A DNA stretch of 20,563 bases from Firmicutes bacterium UBA5774 (GCA_002418625.1 DIEM01000046.1:1-20563); one strand, 5' to 3'. Counted from the first letter of the stretch, positions 6,562 to 14,592 are shown. Made by a program: numbers and translations. The notes: generated by a model not told the origin, from the sequence alone.

Positions 6562-7251
6562 CTACCGTGTCTCCAGCTTGTAGCCGACTCCCCAGACCGT
6601 CTTGATCTCAACCCCCTTGGCACGACACTCAAGCTTTTCCCTGAGACATTTGATATGAACATCGACGGTCCTGGTATCTCCTGAGTAAGAATAACCCCAT
6701 ATTTTTTCCAGCAGCTGGTCTCTCGTGAAAACGATGTTCTTGTTTTTCAGAAGAAAATGCAAAAGCTGGATCTCTTTTGGCTTGAGCGGGATGATATCAC
6801 CGTCGATCCTGGCTTCATACCGGTCGAAATCGACAGACAGATTCCCGGCAGCAAGGACATTGCCGCGTCCTTCGTCCCCAGCTCCCGAAGCGGTCCTCAG
6901 CCTGGCCTTGACTCTTGCGGCAAGCTCCTTGGGATCGAAGGGCTTGACGACATAATCATCGGCACCCGCATCGAAGCCTGCGATCTTATCGTCGACGAGA
7001 TCCCTGGCACTGACAATGATGACAGGAATGCTGCACTCCGTTTTTATGAGCTTGCATACCTCCCAACCATTGATTGCAGGAATCATCAGATCCAGAACGA
7101 CAAGGCCGATGCCTCCTTCTCCGACAATATCCATCGCAGTGCTTCCATCATGGCAGCAGACCGTTTCGAAGCCGGCATCCTTAAGATACAAGTCTATAAG
7201 CCTGCAGATGTTTTTATCATCATCTACGATCAGGATCCTGCTTTTGTTCAT
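6562..7251 (-). CDS. OmpR/PhoB-family response regulator (second system)
   Basis: The 229-aa protein has a receiver domain with acidic pocket DDD (10-12), phosphoacceptor Asp54 in VVLDLMIP, Ser81 and Lys103 in DDYVVKPF. A winged-helix DNA-binding domain follows from about residue 133 and ends with TVWGVGYKLE. Its start overlaps the stop of the upstream kinase as ATGA. It probably receives phosphate from the kinase at 5108-6526. It is one of two candidates for binding the TGTAAA boxes at 5068-5106. Confidence 0.95.
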   Translation of the reverse strand: MNKSRILIVDDDKNICRLIDLYLKDAGFETVCCHDGSTAMDIVGEGGIGLVVLDLMIPAINGWEVCKLIKTECSIPVIIVSARDLVDDKIAGFDAGADDYVVKPFDPKELAARVKARLRTASGAGDEGRGNVLAAGNLSVDFDRYEARIDGDIIPLKPKEIQLLHFLLKNKNIVFTRDQLLEKIWGYSYSGDTRTVDVHIKCLREKLECRAKGVEIKTVWGVGYKLETR

Positions 7252-9086
7252 CGGTCCCCGCCTCCTTGCATCATCTGCCGGCCGGCCGCCCCATCTCCCG
7301 CAGGAAGGTCGATTTCAACAGTCGTCCCTTCACCCGCAACGCTTTTGAGCGACACCGTCCCTTTGTGCATCTCGATAATGTGCTTGGCTATGGCCAGTCC
7401 AAGCCCGGCGCCGGGTTTTGCCTGTGCTTCCCTTTTCGGGGAAGCCTGCCGCCTGTAATACCTTTCCCATATCAACGGAAGGTCTTCTTCCGATATGCCG
7501 GGCCCGTGATCCTTGATCCTGATCGCGACCCGCTCCTCACTGCCGAAGGCTTCGATTTCGATAGTCATGTCGCCGCGGGAGTATTTGATAGCGTTGTCAA
7601 GGAAAATGACCAGAGTCTGGCGGAGCCTTCCGTGATCCCCCGGGACAGGTGGTAATTCGTTATTGATACGGCAATTTATCATTATATTCTTCTTATCCGC
7701 TATCAGCTGCATGCCCTTGGCCGTATCGGCCAAAAGCTGAGCCATATCTAGCAATTCAATGTTCAGGGCCATTTTGCCGGCCTCGATCTGACTCAGGTCC
7801 AAAAGATCCGAAACAAGGCGTTCCAACGCTAAAGTTTCGTCAATAATGCGCTTGTAATATGCCGCAATCTGATCCCGGCCAACGGCGGTCCCATCGGCAA
7901 TAGCCTCCGCCGAGCCTTTGATCAATGTCAGCGGCGTCCTGAATTCATGGGAGACATTGGCTATGAAATCCTTGCGCATCTGCTCGAGACGCTCGCTCTC
8001 GCTGACATCGCGGATCAGAGCCGCGGCGCCGGCGATCCGATCCTGATTATTCCTGATAGGCGTGACCGAAACCAGCAATGTCTTCTCGCCGCGCACGATA
8101 CTCAAGGCTGAAGCCTCGCCCGATACGACCGACATCCTGAGCCGCTCAAGAAGATCCGCCGTTTCCGGCGAGCTGCCCAAAGCCGATTCATCAGGAACGC
8201 CGTCAATATTCCCGAGCAATTCCTTTGCCTTTTCATTATAGTCGATAAGTTTCAAATCGACGTCATAAGCAAGAAGCCCGTCCGACATGCTGTCGATCAC
8301 ATCCTTCAGCTTGCTCTTTTCCTGATAAAGCTGGTCGACCGCCAGACCCAGCTTGTCCGCCAGAAAGTCGATGGAAGCGCTGAGCTCGCCGATTTCATCT
8401 TTTCGGGTTATGTTGGTCCTGATTTCATAATTTCCGCCCGCCATCTGCAGCGCCGCTTCGTTCATGATTTTCAGAGGCCTGGTGAATCTTCTTGAAAACA
8501 GCACACCCATAGCGGCCGCGAGAACAGCTGCCAGCAGCATGGCTTTAAGCAATATCCCGAACGTCATGTCCACCATTTCCGTAACGCCTGTAACGGGCGC
8601 ATGCAGCAGGATCGCGCCTACGATAGACCCTGCTCCGTCATAGACCGGCACGCCGACCATGATCATCGCCTCATTGTAAAAAGTGTTGTCCCTGTCGCTG
8701 TTGACCGTGACGCCATTCAATATCTGCTCGATGATCTGGCGCGCCTCGGCCGTCATCATCCTGTTCGCTCCCATTTGCCCATGCCGGCGGCTTGAAAGGA
8801 CGGAAATCCCGCCATCCTTGTCAGCGATCCATATCTGCACATTCGACACGGTATCGAGAAGATCCGCAAATCCCGGAATATCTTCCGGTTCTAAGGAGGA
8901 CAGGCCGTATTCGCCGGCAATATCCGCCATATCGTTTGCCAGGACCGTCATCGCGGAACGCTTGCTCTCAAAGGAATAGTCCCTGAACACATTTATAAAA
9001 AATATGCCGATCACGAGAGATGCCAGCAGCACGATCATCATAAAAGCCGCCGCCAGCCTCGCCGCCATGCGATTTGTCCTTATCAT
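7248..9086 (-). CDS. PAS-containing sensor histidine kinase (first system)
   Basis: The 612-aa membrane kinase has TM1 at about 9-33, an extracytoplasmic domain at about 34-173 and TM2 at about 175-197. A HAMP domain lies at about 198-250 and a PAS domain at about 260-360. HisKA is NVSHEFRTPLTLIKGSAEA with His380. The HATPase shows FLDNAIKYS (495-503), DHGPGISEEDLP (526-537) and GAGLGLAIAKH (559-569). The layout is like WalK/PhoR-type kinases of Gram-positive bacteria. Its ATG overlaps the stop of the upstream regulator (ATGA), and its own stop overlaps the next regulator the same way, so the genes are tightly coupled. The ligand is unknown. Confidence 0.94.
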   Translation of the reverse strand: MIRTNRMAARLAAAFMMIVLLASLVIGIFFINVFRDYSFESKRSAMTVLANDMADIAGEYGLSSLEPEDIPGFADLLDTVSNVQIWIADKDGGISVLSSRRHGQMGANRMMTAEARQIIEQILNGVTVNSDRDNTFYNEAMIMVGVPVYDGAGSIVGAILLHAPVTGVTEMVDMTFGILLKAMLLAAVLAAAMGVLFSRRFTRPLKIMNEAALQMAGGNYEIRTNITRKDEIGELSASIDFLADKLGLAVDQLYQEKSKLKDVIDSMSDGLLAYDVDLKLIDYNEKAKELLGNIDGVPDESALGSSPETADLLERLRMSVVSGEASALSIVRGEKTLLVSVTPIRNNQDRIAGAAALIRDVSESERLEQMRKDFIANVSHEFRTPLTLIKGSAEAIADGTAVGRDQIAAYYKRIIDETLALERLVSDLLDLSQIEAGKMALNIELLDMAQLLADTAKGMQLIADKKNIMINCRINNELPPVPGDHGRLRQTLVIFLDNAIKYSRGDMTIEIEAFGSEERVAIRIKDHGPGISEEDLPLIWERYYRRQASPKREAQAKPGAGLGLAIAKHIIEMHKGTVSLKSVAGEGTTVEIDLPAGDGAAGRQMMQGGGDR

Positions 9087-9775
9087 TTCACGTTCACCTC
9101 AAATTTATAACCGACTCCCCAGACTGTTGAAATGTCATTCCCGTCATCGCCCGCACCCTTCAATTTTGCCCGGAGCCTTTTGATATGGGTATCGACTGTC
9201 CTTGTGTCGCCAAAATAATCATAGCCCCAGACACTGTTGAGCAGACTGTCCCGGGAAAAAACCCGGCCCGGATTGGATGCCAGCAGCCATAATATTTCAA
9301 TTTCTTTTTTTGTCAATCGTATGGGCTTTTGATCGATCCTGACTTCATAATCAGCAATCGTTATTTCCAGCCGCCCATACTTCAGAGTGTCCTTCTTCTG
9401 CTCCTCAGGCACATCGATGCGCCTGAGCACGGCTTTGACACGCGCCATGACTTCCTTCGGGCTGAAAGGCTTGACCACATAATCATCCGCTCCGATCCCG
9501 AGCCCCATGATCTTGTCTCCGTCCTCTCCCTTGGCCGTGATCATGATGATCGGAGCATCGGATATTTTCCTGATTTCGCTGCAAACCTGATAACCGTCTT
9601 TTTTTGGCATCATGACATCCAGCAGGACCAATGCGGGACCGGTCTTTTGAAATTTCTCGAGCGCATCCTCGCCGTCGACGGCTCTGACCGTCTCATAACC
9701 TTCCTTGATCAAATAATTTTCCAGGATCTCGGCGATCCCGTCATTGTCATCCGCTATAAGGATCTTCTTTGCCAT
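9083..9775 (-). CDS. OmpR/PhoB-family response regulator (first system)
   Basis: The 230-aa protein has receiver residues DDND (9-12), phosphoacceptor Asp53 in VLLDVMMP, Thr80 and Lys102 in DDYVVKPF. The winged-helix effector ends with STVWGVGYKFEV. I chose the ATG at 9775 because AAAGGGG lies 6 bases upstream; an ATG at 9811 would add 12 residues without support. It is the first gene of the RR-HK-RR-HK unit. The promoter region holds AT-rich 24-bp repeats (9809-9880). Confidence 0.95.
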   Translation of the reverse strand: MAKKILIADDNDGIAEILENYLIKEGYETVRAVDGEDALEKFQKTGPALVLLDVMMPKKDGYQVCSEIRKISDAPIIMITAKGEDGDKIMGLGIGADDYVVKPFSPKEVMARVKAVLRRIDVPEEQKKDTLKYGRLEITIADYEVRIDQKPIRLTKKEIEILWLLASNPGRVFSRDSLLNSVWGYDYFGDTRTVDTHIKRLRAKLKGAGDDGNDISTVWGVGYKFEVNVK

Positions 9776-9808
9776 ATTGAAGCCCCTTTCAACAGTATTC
9801 AAAATCCA

Positions 9809-9880
9809 CACTGTTTTTTATGTATTTTATCACATTGTTTTTATTGTATTTTATCATACCGTTTTTATTTAGATGTGAAT
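9809..9880. repeat. 24-bp AT-rich tandem repeat in the two-component operon promoter
   Basis: Units at 9809-9832 and 9833-9856 match at 21 of 24 positions, sharing the end TGTATTTTATCA. The first half of a third unit (GTTTTTATT) follows at 9857-9870. On the minus strand the junction contains TATGAT (9858-9853), a good -10 box, with no good -35 box at 17 bases. The repeats could be regulator sites for autoregulation. The rest of the gap to 10012 is AT-rich with no clear promoter. Confidence 0.6.
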
Positions 9881-10011
9881 TAATCATGTCTTTTTTTTAT
9901 ATTCTTCATATTTTGTTCTGACTTTTGCCATACTTATGACACAAATCGGTTCTATCATGAAAATGCGGAACAAAATAAACCGCGCAACAAATCAAAAGGG
10001 AGATGAATATA

Positions 10012-10476
10012 ATGAAAAAATTGAACAAAATGAACAAACTGATCGCAGCGCTCCTGGTGGTCGGCGTCGCCGGCGCCGGAACAGCCTATGCGGCCGAAAT
10101 ATCGAGCCCGGCTGATATTGCCGCTGCTTTGACGGGAAAAACCGTTGAAGAATTGTATCAGGAAAAGGCAGACGGAAAAACGTTCGGCGAAATCGCCGCA
10201 GAAAGCGGACAGCTGGATGAATTCAGACTGGAAATGATGGAAGTCAAAAAAGCCCGCATAGAAGAAAAAGTCGCTGCGGGCACCATGACACAAGAGCGGG
10301 CTGATGAGATCCTGGCAGCTATCGAGGAAAGACAAAGCTCCTGTGACGGCTCAGGGTATCTGGACGGCGGCCAGCGACTCGGTGAAGGTTTCGGCCTCGG
10401 TCTCGGCAACGGTGAAGGCAAGGGCAACGGCGAAGGCAGGGGCAACGGCGGTGCCGGAAATTGCCTGAACGATTAA
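10012..10476 (+). CDS. Secreted DUF2680-like protein with Gly-rich tail
   Basis: The 154-aa product has a signal peptide (LIAALLVVGVAGAGTAYA, cut near residue 27). A helical domain follows at about 32-110: ADIAAALTGKTVEELYQEK, then GKTFGEIAAESG and GTMTQERADEIL. This pattern matches the YckD/DUF2680-type secreted proteins common in Clostridia, whose function is unknown. Residues from about 122 are a Gly-rich low-complexity tail made of GEG/GNG units. The ATG at 10012 is chosen because AAGGGAG ends about 9 bases upstream; an in-frame ATG at 10003 is too close to that site. It is divergent from the two-component operon and ends at a strong terminator. Confidence 0.85.
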   Translation: MKKLNKMNKLIAALLVVGVAGAGTAYAAEISSPADIAAALTGKTVEELYQEKADGKTFGEIAAESGQLDEFRLEMMEVKKARIEEKVAAGTMTQERADEILAAIEERQSSCDGSGYLDGGQRLGEGFGLGLGNGEGKGNGEGRGNGGAGNCLND

Positions 10477-10506
10477 TCTGAAGCATATTTCCGATAAAAA
10501 ATAATG

Positions 10507-10540
10507 AAAGCCGTGACGGTTGACCGTCACGGCTTTGCTT
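10507..10540 (+). terminator. Rho-independent terminator after the DUF2680-like gene
   Basis: A perfect 13-bp stem AAAGCCGTGACGG (10507-10519) and CCGTCACGGCTTT (10524-10536) has a TTGA loop and is followed by GCTTTATT. The U run is interrupted, but the stem is very stable. Confidence 0.8.
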
Positions 10541-10577
10541 TATTGTCAACGAAACTTTTTTTAAAAAATATGTTTAG

Positions 10578-10600
10578 ATATACCCCCAGAGGGTAAAAAT
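10578..10600 (+). promoter_or_regulatory. CsoR/CstR-like palindromic operator upstream of the glutaredoxin gene
   Basis: TACCC-CCAGA-GGGTA (10581-10595) lies in an AT-rich stretch 77 bases before the glutaredoxin start. Aligned as ATACCCCCAGAGGGTAAA, it shares ATACCCC and GGTA at identical spacing with the site on the sel promoter (minus strand 3869-3852). A likely weak promoter (TTGTCA at 10543 with AAATAT at 10566, 17-base gap) lies just upstream, so a bound regulator could block it. Confidence 0.6.
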
Positions 10601-10672
10601 CTAACATAGGAAAGCCGAAAGGCATATAGGATCAATAAATTATTGTATATGAAACAATAGGAGGAATCAGTC

Positions 10673-10903
10673 ATGACAGTTAAAGTTTATTCAACCCCGA
10701 CTTGCCCATGGTGCACAACAGCCAAGAAATATCTGGCTTCAAAGAATGTTCAGTTTGAAGATGTAGATGTTTCAAAGGATCGCGCGGCAGCGACAGAGAT
10801 GATCACGAAGACAGGCCAGCAGGGTGTTCCTGTAATCAACATAGATGGCAATTTTATCGTCGGCTTCAACCAGGCGGCCATTGATAAATTGATCAAATCC
10901 TGA
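10673..10903 (+). CDS. Glutaredoxin-like (YruB/NrdH-type) thiol redox protein
   Basis: The 76-aa single-domain thioredoxin-fold protein has a CPWC active site at Cys11-Cys14 (STPTCPWCTTAKKYL), the TGQQGVPV loop with cis-Pro53, and a GFNQ C-terminal segment. Proteins of this class reduce disulfides or mixed thiols in the cytosol. Both active-site residues are ordinary Cys codons. AGGAGG sits 8 bases before the ATG. It is probably monocistronic, between the terminator at 10507-10540 and the one at 10953-10980. The palindrome upstream suggests control by a thiol/metal sensor. Confidence 0.92.
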   Translation: MTVKVYSTPTCPWCTTAKKYLASKNVQFEDVDVSKDRAAATEMITKTGQQGVPVINIDGNFIVGFNQAAIDKLIKS

Positions 10904-10952
10904 CGGCTGGTCTTAAACAGCACCCAAACCTTCAAAAGGGTTTAAAATATCG

Positions 10953-10980
10953 AAAAAGGAGAGTTCAGCTCTCCTTTTTT
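10953..10980 (+). terminator. Rho-independent terminator after the glutaredoxin gene
   Basis: GGAGAG (10958-10963) and CTCTCC (10969-10974) form a stem with loop TTCAG, extended by A5/T5 pairing, ending in six T. This is a classic intrinsic terminator. Confidence 0.9.
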
Positions 10981-11083
10981 CGTTGCAGCCTGACGAGATC
11001 GCGTCGTACTTTCTCTTCCGCATCATCCTGCGTTATGATAAAATAATATGAATAATAAACCATTATGATAGGAGTTGTTCTAT

Positions 11084-11503
11084 ATGTACGCCGGATCCAT
11101 TGCCATCATCGTTTTTTCCAACATTCTTTACCAAATCGCCCAGAAATCCATGCCAGCCAGGATAAATCCCTTCACAGCTCTGCTCACAGCCTATCTGACG
11201 GCTGCACTCCTGACCATGATACTGCTGTTCATTTTCAAGCCGGAGGAGGGGGTCGCCCAATCCTTCAAGATGATCCACTGGCAGAGCCTTGCGCTCGGCT
11301 CCGCAATCGTTGGCCTGGAATTCGGTTTTCTGATGGCCTACAGGTCGGGCTGGAACATTTCGCAATGCGCGCTTGTATCGACCATCATCATGGCAGTCGC
11401 CCTGATCATCATCGGCTTGCTTTACTACAAAGAGGTCTTCACACTATCCAAAATATTCGGCATGGCCTTATGCATCCTGGGGCTCGTTTTCATCAACAGA
11501 TAA
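11084..11503 (+). CDS. Small EamA/SMR-like multi-pass membrane protein
   Basis: The 139-aa hydrophobic protein has four predicted membrane helices: about 2-20 (SIAIIVFSNILYQI), 31-53 (ALLTAYLTAALLTMILLFIF), 68-90 (ALGSAIVGLEFGFLMAYRSGW) and 94-137, where two hydrophobic stretches end in CILGLVFINR. This is the size and pattern of a half-length DMT (EamA) or small multidrug resistance transporter, which work as dimers. The substrate is unknown. ATG 11084 is chosen with AGGAG 9 bases upstream; a TTG at 11075 is too close. TATGAT at 11033 is a possible -10 box. It appears to stand alone, and the 378 bases after it hold no gene. Confidence 0.85.
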   Translation: MYAGSIAIIVFSNILYQIAQKSMPARINPFTALLTAYLTAALLTMILLFIFKPEEGVAQSFKMIHWQSLALGSAIVGLEFGFLMAYRSGWNISQCALVSTIIMAVALIIIGLLYYKEVFTLSKIFGMALCILGLVFINR

Positions 11504-11569
11504 TTTTATGGATTTAAAAAACAGCCAAAAATTCCCAATAAAATCCTTGCTGTATATTTACTTTGTCAG

Positions 11570-11586
11570 AATATTATGATAATATT
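11570..11586. promoter_or_regulatory. Perfect AT palindrome overlapping a candidate promoter upstream of the GT4 gene
   Basis: AATATTAT-G-ATAATATT is an exact 17-base palindrome. It overlaps the -10 of a possible promoter (TTGCTG at 11547-11552, 17 bases, AATATT at 11570-11575). It could be an operator, but AT-rich palindromes also occur by chance. Confidence 0.35.
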
Positions 11587-11692
11587 TTAAAACCATCCGA
11601 AATATGCCATAAGCTAGTTCAGGTGCATTAAAAGAGTTTGATCATGAATATGTAAGACTTTTTTAAACTGAAACTGCTGAATTGAATATGCG

Positions 11693-11752
11693 AGATATCG
11701 ATATCTGTTTAAAAGGGCCCGTTTTTTGAAGTTTTACACAAAAGACGGACCC
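11693..11752 (+). other. Structured leader in the 378-base gap before the GT4 gene
   Basis: AGATATCGATATCT (11693-11706) is a perfect 14-base palindrome. Right after it, GGGCCCGTTTTTT (11715-11727) can pair with AAAAGACGGACCC (11740-11752) over 13 positions with one mismatch and one G-U. TTGCGGTTTTTT follows (11753-11764). This looks like an attenuator or terminator-type leader. I could not match it to a known riboswitch, and I see no gene in 11504-11881. Confidence 0.4.
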
Positions 11753-11881
11753 TTGCGGTTTTTTGGCGCCGGATGGGAACATGCAACAGCCGAAAAAATT
11801 GCCCCGGACGAAATGAATGAAGAAAAGACCAGCCCGATCCCAATCTTTTATCACGCTATCCAAAAAGGGGGGGAATGGAAA

Positions 11882-13039
11882 ATGGCAAGAAAGGCGAACA
11901 TCGGTTTTCTAAGCACTTATCCGCCGTACGAATGCAGCGTCGCTGAATTCACAAAGGAGCTCGTCCATGCACTCGATGGCGCGGATGCATTCAATACTTC
12001 TGTCATCGCAGTCTCAGATCCGGCCATGCATGTTCACGGGGCTAAGATCCTGCATCATATCGATCGTGAAGACAGGGACGCCTATATCCTCGCAGCCCAC
12101 CGTCTTAACAAATCCGATCTGGATCTTATTGTCATAGAACATGATTACCGCATCTACGGAGGTGCCCAGGGACGCCATATCCTTGATTTCATGGACCATC
12201 TGGAAATACCCTCCGTCGTTACGCTTCATACCGTGCCGCATGAACCTGACCGTATCAGAAAGCAGATCATTCAGCAAATGGCGCTGAAAAGCGGAAGGAT
12301 CGTCACGATGTCCAATAATTCTAAAGCGATCCTCAAATCCTCTTATAGCGTTCCATCCAGGAAAATAGCGGTCATCCAGCACGGCGTAGCAGCCAATTCC
12401 GCTGAAGACCGGGACGCTTTGAAAAAGAGATTCGGCTTTGAAGGACGCGCCGTTCTGGTCTCCCATGGTTTTCTCGATCCCGGCAATGGGCTTGAATACT
12501 CCATAGAAGCCGTCGCAAAGCTGCTGCATCAGAACCATGACTTGGTTTATCTGATCCTTGGTCACGCGCATTCGGATCCTGCAGGCGAATCTTACAGGAG
12601 AAAACTCACGAATCTTGTTTCGCTGCTGGATCTTGAGAACAGCGTACAATTCATTGACAGTCACCTGACGTCCGAAGAGATCGGCATGTATATAAAAATG
12701 TCGGATATATGCCTGACAACGGATCTTTCACAGGATCATGCCGTTAGCGGAACGCTGGCCCAAGCCATTGGCTGTGGAAGGGCCGTCATTTCCACGCCAT
12801 ATCCGTATGCCGAAGAAATGCTGGCGGACGGCCGTGGAATGCTGGCGGATTTTGAGGATGCCGCTTCCATTGCCAGATGTGTGAACCACCTCATCCAAAA
12901 CCCTGATGAAAAGGCGTTCATGGAGGAACGTGCTCTCGCTCTTGGCGAATCGATGCTTTGGGACAAGATCGCATTGCAATATTCAAAATTGTTCGGCACG
13001 GTCTTATCTTCCCAGAAGGCATATCTAAAAGCCATATGA
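11882..13039 (+). CDS. GT4-family glycosyltransferase
   Basis: The 385-aa GT-B glycosyltransferase has an N-terminal acceptor domain (ANIGFLSTYPPYECSVAEFT) with the usual YPP-x-x-C-x-x-A-E-F pattern of group 1 enzymes. A C-terminal nucleotide-sugar domain follows from about residue 190 (VLVSHGFLDPGNGLEYSIEA). The helical segment DHAVSGTLAQAIGCGRAVIS (about 284-303) replaces the common E-x7-E donor motif region. I start at ATG 11882, preceded by a G-run; the frame is open back to a TTG at 11726, but that stretch has no site or family similarity. The GDP-mannose synthesis gene lies 67 bases downstream, suggesting a mannosyl donor and a role in a surface glycan or compatible solute. The acceptor is unknown. 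Confidence 0.87.
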   Translation: MARKANIGFLSTYPPYECSVAEFTKELVHALDGADAFNTSVIAVSDPAMHVHGAKILHHIDREDRDAYILAAHRLNKSDLDLIVIEHDYRIYGGAQGRHILDFMDHLEIPSVVTLHTVPHEPDRIRKQIIQQMALKSGRIVTMSNNSKAILKSSYSVPSRKIAVIQHGVAANSAEDRDALKKRFGFEGRAVLVSHGFLDPGNGLEYSIEAVAKLLHQNHDLVYLILGHAHSDPAGESYRRKLTNLVSLLDLENSVQFIDSHLTSEEIGMYIKMSDICLTTDLSQDHAVSGTLAQAIGCGRAVISTPYPYAEEMLADGRGMLADFEDAASIARCVNHLIQNPDEKAFMEERALALGESMLWDKIALQYSKLFGTVLSSQKAYLKAI

Positions 13040-13106
13040 ACATTTATGGAAACTGCATGTCGTTCAGCCCAGTCATAACTGTTAAGTTGAAAAGGAGGAG
13101 GTCACT

Positions 13107-14480
13107 ATGAAAGTAATTATTCTGGCAGGCGGATCCGGGACGCGGCTTTGGCCGCTGAGCAGAACAAATTTCCCGAAGCAGTTCTTGAAATTGAAGAACA
13201 TGGACAAATCCATTTTTCAGCTGACGATCGAACGAAGCCTGAAATTGACGGACTTGTCACAGATTTATTTTGTGACGAGCAAGGATTATAAATTCTTCAT
13301 CTCCGGCCAGATGGAGGAAATGGGCCTTGCGCCGGTCATGGAGAACATCCTGCTTGAGCCCGAACCCAAAAATACGCTACCGGCGATCTATTATGCCGTC
13401 CACGAAATCCTGAAGCAGGGAGACGATATGGTCCTCGTCCTTCCTTCGGATCATATGGTCAAGGATGTGGACAAATTCGTCGCCTGTGTCCAGTCCGGTG
13501 TTTATGCGGCGGAAGAATATCTGATCACTTACGGTATCGTCCCGACCTATCCTGAAACAGGCTTTGGCTATATCAAGCCCGGCAAAAAAATCGACGGAGG
13601 GTTTTTGGTTGAAAAATTCAAGGAAAAGCCCGTATATCCGACAGCGGTCGAGTATATGAAGTCCGGCTATCTATGGAACAGCGGCATGTTCTTGTTTGAA
13701 ACCAAATTGTTCATGGAAGAGCTGCATCAGCATAATCCGCAAATCATCAAAAGTTTCAGCCACAAGCAGATCGAGCATGTCTACAAGGACATCGCCTCGA
13801 TATCCATCGATTATGGACTGATGGAACGGTCGTCCCGAGTCGCTGTCGTTCCGTTTGACGCAAGCTGGAATGACTTTGGCAGTTTCGACGCGTTCTATGA
13901 TGAATACCTGAACAATAAGGACCGATACGGCAATGTCTTCTTCAATAACGAAATCATGATCAACGCCCGTAACAATCTTGTTTACAGTGATTCCGACAAG
14001 GCGGTGGCGGTGGCGGGAGTCAACGATCTGATCGTTATCGACCAGAAGGACGCATTGCTTATCTGCCATAAAAACGATTCCCAAAAGGTATCGGATATCG
14101 TCATGCGGCTCAAAGAGAGAGGGGACTCCCGAGTCGACAACTATATTACCGAATATCGTCCATGGGGCTCATTCACCATACTCGATAAAGGGGATTCATA
14201 TAAAACAAAACGCATATCCGTATTGCCCGGGAAAATGCTGAGCTATCAGATGCATTACCATCGCAACGAGCATTGGATCGTCATCAACGGAACAGCCAGC
14301 GTGATCATCGACGGCATCGAATCGTTGCTGCACAACGGCGACAGCATTTTTATCAAAGCCGGCTCAAAACACAGGCTGGTCAACTCGGGCAAAATCACGC
14401 TTTCAGTCATCGAGGTCCAGCTCGGCAGCTATCTTGAGGAAGACGATGTCGAGCGTTTTGAGGATGCCTACGGCAGATGA
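13107..14480 (+). CDS. Mannose-1-phosphate guanylyltransferase / mannose-6-phosphate isomerase
   Basis: The 457-aa bifunctional enzyme makes GDP-mannose. The N-terminal nucleotidyltransferase has the signature LAGGSGTRLWPLSRTNFPKQ (residues 6-25) and VLPSDHMV near 111. It also has FKEKP (about 171-175) and WNSGMF (about 191-196). The C-terminal cupin isomerase domain starts near residue 350 (RPWGSF) and carries the metal-binding run MHYHRNEHWIVINGTASV, then GSKHRLVN and VIEVQLGSYLEEDDVER. The length is typical of the ManC/AlgA type. AGGAGGAGG precedes the ATG. It is probably co-transcribed with the GT4 gene and is followed by a terminator. Confidence 0.94.
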   Translation: MKVIILAGGSGTRLWPLSRTNFPKQFLKLKNMDKSIFQLTIERSLKLTDLSQIYFVTSKDYKFFISGQMEEMGLAPVMENILLEPEPKNTLPAIYYAVHEILKQGDDMVLVLPSDHMVKDVDKFVACVQSGVYAAEEYLITYGIVPTYPETGFGYIKPGKKIDGGFLVEKFKEKPVYPTAVEYMKSGYLWNSGMFLFETKLFMEELHQHNPQIIKSFSHKQIEHVYKDIASISIDYGLMERSSRVAVVPFDASWNDFGSFDAFYDEYLNNKDRYGNVFFNNEIMINARNNLVYSDSDKAVAVAGVNDLIVIDQKDALLICHKNDSQKVSDIVMRLKERGDSRVDNYITEYRPWGSFTILDKGDSYKTKRISVLPGKMLSYQMHYHRNEHWIVINGTASVIIDGIESLLHNGDSIFIKAGSKHRLVNSGKITLSVIEVQLGSYLEEDDVERFEDAYGR

Positions 14481-14504
14481 CCGAAAAAAACCAAAATCCA
14501 AATG

Positions 14505-14560
14505 AATAATGCCCCGGATCGAGCCTCGATGAAGACTTGCGCCGCGGGCATTATTTGTTT
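14505..14560. terminator. Bidirectional terminator between the GDP-mannose gene and lpdA
   Basis: AATAATGCCC (14505-14514) pairs with GGGCATTATT (14546-14555). A nested ATCGA/TCGAT hairpin (14518-14530) lies inside. The plus strand continues TTGTTTTG. The minus strand continues into a T-rich run (TTTTGGTTTTTTT), serving the convergent genes on both sides. Confidence 0.75.
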
Positions 14561-14592
14561 TGATACCATTTGCGGATAAACATCTCTGCCGG

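Noticed and set aside
10700..10720. Glutaredoxin as a selenoprotein
   Set aside because: The active site is CPWC with TGC codons and no in-frame TGA, so it is an ordinary Cys protein.
11726..11881. N-terminal extension of the GT4 protein from a TTG
   Set aside because: No ribosome site, no similarity to GT4 N-termini, and it overlaps a hairpin leader; the ATG at 11882 starts the normal fold.
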